A stretch of DNA of 8,546 nt, from positions 1-8,546 of the forward strand of contig CAZNLH010000057.1 of the NCBI GenBank assembly GCA_964573995.1. The letters are read 5' to 3'. A program made the translations under genes and the position numbers. Numbering within the stretch: the first letter of the stretch is position 1; every line of letters starts with the position of its first letter. The DNA comes from CAZNLH01 sp964573995 (GTDB lineage: Bacteria > Gemmatimonadota > CAZMKB01 > CAZNLH01). The notes below the pieces were generated by a model. It ran no database searches and was not told where the DNA came from. It saw only the letters and a list, made by a program, of their open reading frames with translations. Below, in pieces: positions 7,360-8,546 of the stretch.

Positions 7360-7369
7360 CCCCCTTTCC
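7360..7369 (-). promoter_or_regulatory. Ribosome binding site of the aminotransferase gene
   Basis: On the minus strand GGAAAGGGGG ends three bases before ATG 7356. The purine-rich stretch supports this start over GTG 7371, which would lie at the edge of the site. Confidence 0.5.
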
Positions 7370-7440
7370 ACGGATCCCTGCCGCGCGGGAGGTGATGAAT
7401 CGGTTGGATTGGTAAAGGCCTGGTTTCCCCCCCGTGCGTG

Positions 7441-7469
7441 AAGTTATCACCGGGGTTGATGTTTGTCAA
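7441..7469 (-). promoter_or_regulatory. Probable sigma70-type promoter of the aminotransferase gene
   Basis: Reading the minus strand, a perfect -35 TTGACA (7469-7464) is followed 15 bases later by GATAAC, or 17 bases later by TAACTT, as the -10. This leaves an untranslated leader of roughly 75 bases before ATG 7356. I see no attenuator, T-box or riboswitch structure in the leader. The -35 lies about 15 bases from the presumed end of the IS remnant. Confidence 0.5.
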
Positions 7470-7523
7470 GCGAAGATTGAAGAGGTTGTTGAAAAAGCCG
7501 ATCTTGCAGAGGCAGGCTGTTAG

Positions 7524-7536
7524 GGGTCTCTGACCC
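7524..7536. other. Short perfect hairpin near the IS end
   Basis: GGGTC (7524-7528), loop TCT, GACCC (7532-7536) lie about 25 bases inside the presumed IS end. There is no T-run. It may be part of the element's end structure or a weak block to transcription passing out of the element. Confidence 0.3.
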
Positions 7537-7605
7537 TGGCAGGTTACTTACCGTCTTTTGGCCTTCATTTCCCCTTTTTGCTTTCTCGATTCATCTCATC
7601 CAACC

Positions 7606-8361
7606 TCACCGAAAGGGAGAAGGGGGGCGATTTCCGGTACGAAAGCGGCATTGGATGGTGATGATCCGACTCTCATCCTGCACCGTGTGGACCCTGTAAC
7701 CAAAAAACGGCTTCTCCCTGCTCTTATGGCCCCAGCGCGCATCAGGATTCACAAAACTTCCCACCCGATTGCCCTCCATACTCACGACCTTATCCAACGT
7801 CTCGTGAGAAGGAGATACAGCCAGGGCTCAACCCACTCTATACACAGAGCCCGCACCCGCCCGGTGAACCCACGGCTCTCCTCCACCTCCGACATAAGGC
7901 GAGGCTCCTCACGCTTCATAGGCGTATAACTCCTCGCCTTCAATTTCGTCCCATCGAGCCATACATGGCCCAGTTAACCAGGCGCCTGCCTTCTGACACA
8001 AGCGCAACACCTGCACGCAGAGACCCGCCAACTCACCCAGATGGCGCTTGCGAAAGTCCGGCCCGTTGTTCGCCGCCAACACCCGAAACGCCGCATCCTC
8101 TTCCAACCGCTTGGCGGTCATACGGCTCGACGTCACCCCCAGGCAATACGGATAGAGCAATACCGACACCGTCATCTGCGGATGATAGGACGGATGACCT
8201 CGCTCCTATCGCTCGTACACCGAGTCAATTGTAGTAAGATGAAGATCACTGACTACATCACGAATAAGGTAAATCAGATGGTCCTCGGGCAACCGATCGG
8301 TCAGCGCCGGCGACAGCAGGAACGGCTGATCCGGCTCATAGGGGCGATAGGTCTTGTTCAT
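7606..8361 (-). pseudogene. Degenerate IS1182-family transposase
   Basis: The start is ATG 8361 with AAGGAG five bases upstream, giving MNKTYRPYEPDQPFLL and LPEDHL, the standard IS1182 N-terminus. An amber TAG at 8206-8208 interrupts at YER, and the same frame resumes ERGHPSYHPQM...LLYPYCLGVTSSR. It continues through RLEEDAAFRVLAANN, then PDFRKRHLGELAGL, where relatives have about six more residues. Near 7975-7985 the frame changes; the next frame reads GHVWLDGTKLKA, which carries a DDE-type Asp (7953-7955), then MKREEPRLMSEVEE. The first frame returns with NPDARWGHKSREKPFFGYRV and ESRIITIQ, after which homology is lost. Only about half of a usual 450-550-residue protein is recognisable, so it cannot make active transposase. 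The family call is from remembered motifs and is fairly firm. Confidence 0.82.
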
Positions 8362-8427
8362 GGCCTCTCCTTCCGTCTCTACAGGACGTAAGGCCAATAC
8401 TCGCTATGATGGCACTATGCATGACTA

Positions 8428-8546
8428 TTAGTCGGACAGGCTCATAGCCTCATCAAAATCAAATTCTATTGGGCTCTTCTCTCTATCATCCATTTCTAAC
8501 CAGATCCATTCATAACGAGTTCTATCATCCAAGAATAATGGTATGG
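8428..8546 (-). CDS. 3' end of an unrecognised gene, cut by the window edge
   Basis: Minus-strand frame open from the window edge (first full codon at 8544) to TAA 8428-8430, which is followed at once by TAG. The 38 visible residues look protein-like: LFLDDRTRYEWIWLEMDD, then an acidic end FDFDEAMSLSD. The sequence is clearly AT-richer than the genes on the left, so it may be recently acquired or simply short. I do not recognise a family. It could be a chance open frame, since AT-rich DNA usually contains stops but 38 codons is not long. The start and most of the protein lie beyond the window. Confidence 0.42.
   Translation of the reverse strand, partial: IPLFLDDRTRYEWIWLEMDDREKSPIEFDFDEAMSLSD

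Larger units (their letters stand above)
7484..8400 (-). mobile_element. Remnant of an IS1182-type insertion sequence
   Basis: The region between the aminotransferase promoter and the AT-rich right edge is occupied by a decayed transposase reading on the minus strand. GGTTGTTGAAAAAGCC at 7484-7499 resembles the ends of many IS elements of this kind and is the likely downstream end. I cannot find its inverted copy upstream of the transposase start, so the other boundary is a guess. Positions 7500-7605 hold no gene, only a short hairpin (7524-7536) and pieces of possible former transposase tail. The element appears immobile. Confidence 0.5.

Noticed and set aside
7558..7929. Plus-strand open frame of 123 codons
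   Set aside because: Opposite strand of the transposase remnant; no ribosome binding site or protein-like motif.
7909..8397. Two separate small minus-strand proteins (63 and 88 residues)
   Set aside because: They are consecutive in-frame parts of one IS1182 transposase split by an amber codon.
1..8546. CRISPR array, tRNA or rRNA genes, toxin-antitoxin or phage module
   Set aside because: No regularly spaced repeats, cloverleaf or rRNA signatures, and no recognisable defence or phage proteins were seen by reading both strands.

Overview
This window holds an almost complete SUF iron-sulfur cluster assembly operon on the plus strand, followed by a Rid-family gene, a convergent class I/II aminotransferase gene, and a decayed IS1182-type insertion sequence. 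The DNA is GC-rich. The coding regions favour AGG for arginine and use ATA for isoleucine freely. Together with the gene order Rrf2-sufC-sufB-sufD-sufS-sufU, this suggests a bacterium outside the enterobacterial sufABCDSE type, possibly an anaerobic lineage. The sequence alone does not fix the genus.

Positions 1-5727: a partial Rrf2/IscR-like regulator (its N-terminal DNA-recognition half lies upstream), then sufC, sufB, sufD, sufS and a sufU-type scaffold/transfer gene. Adjacent genes abut, overlap by a few bases, or are separated by less than 20 bases, so one transcript is likely. Its promoter must lie before the window. SufS takes sulfur from cysteine through a PLP Lys and a catalytic Cys. 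SufU accepts and relays the sulfur. The SufBCD ATPase-scaffold complex builds the cluster. The co-transcribed Rrf2 protein, with three cysteines, probably senses Fe-S status and controls its own operon.

Positions 5728-6252: a small Rid (YjgF/YER057c/UK114) gene 40-50 bases after sufU, probably in the same transcript, then a short convergent spacer with a weak hairpin. Positions 6253-7356 (minus strand): a PLP-dependent aminotransferase with its own likely sigma70-type promoter at about 7441-7469.

Positions 7484-8400: remnant of an IS1182-type transposase on the minus strand. It carries an in-frame amber codon, frame changes, internal deletions and a missing C-terminal part. Positions 8428-8546: AT-richer DNA with the apparent 3' end of an unrecognised minus-strand gene. 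No RNA gene, CRISPR array or intact mobile element was seen. I see no clearly new biological system. The points most worth a second look are the long tail on SufU, the Rid protein lacking the usual arginine, the regulator's cysteine spacing and basic tail, and the readable decay path of the IS.
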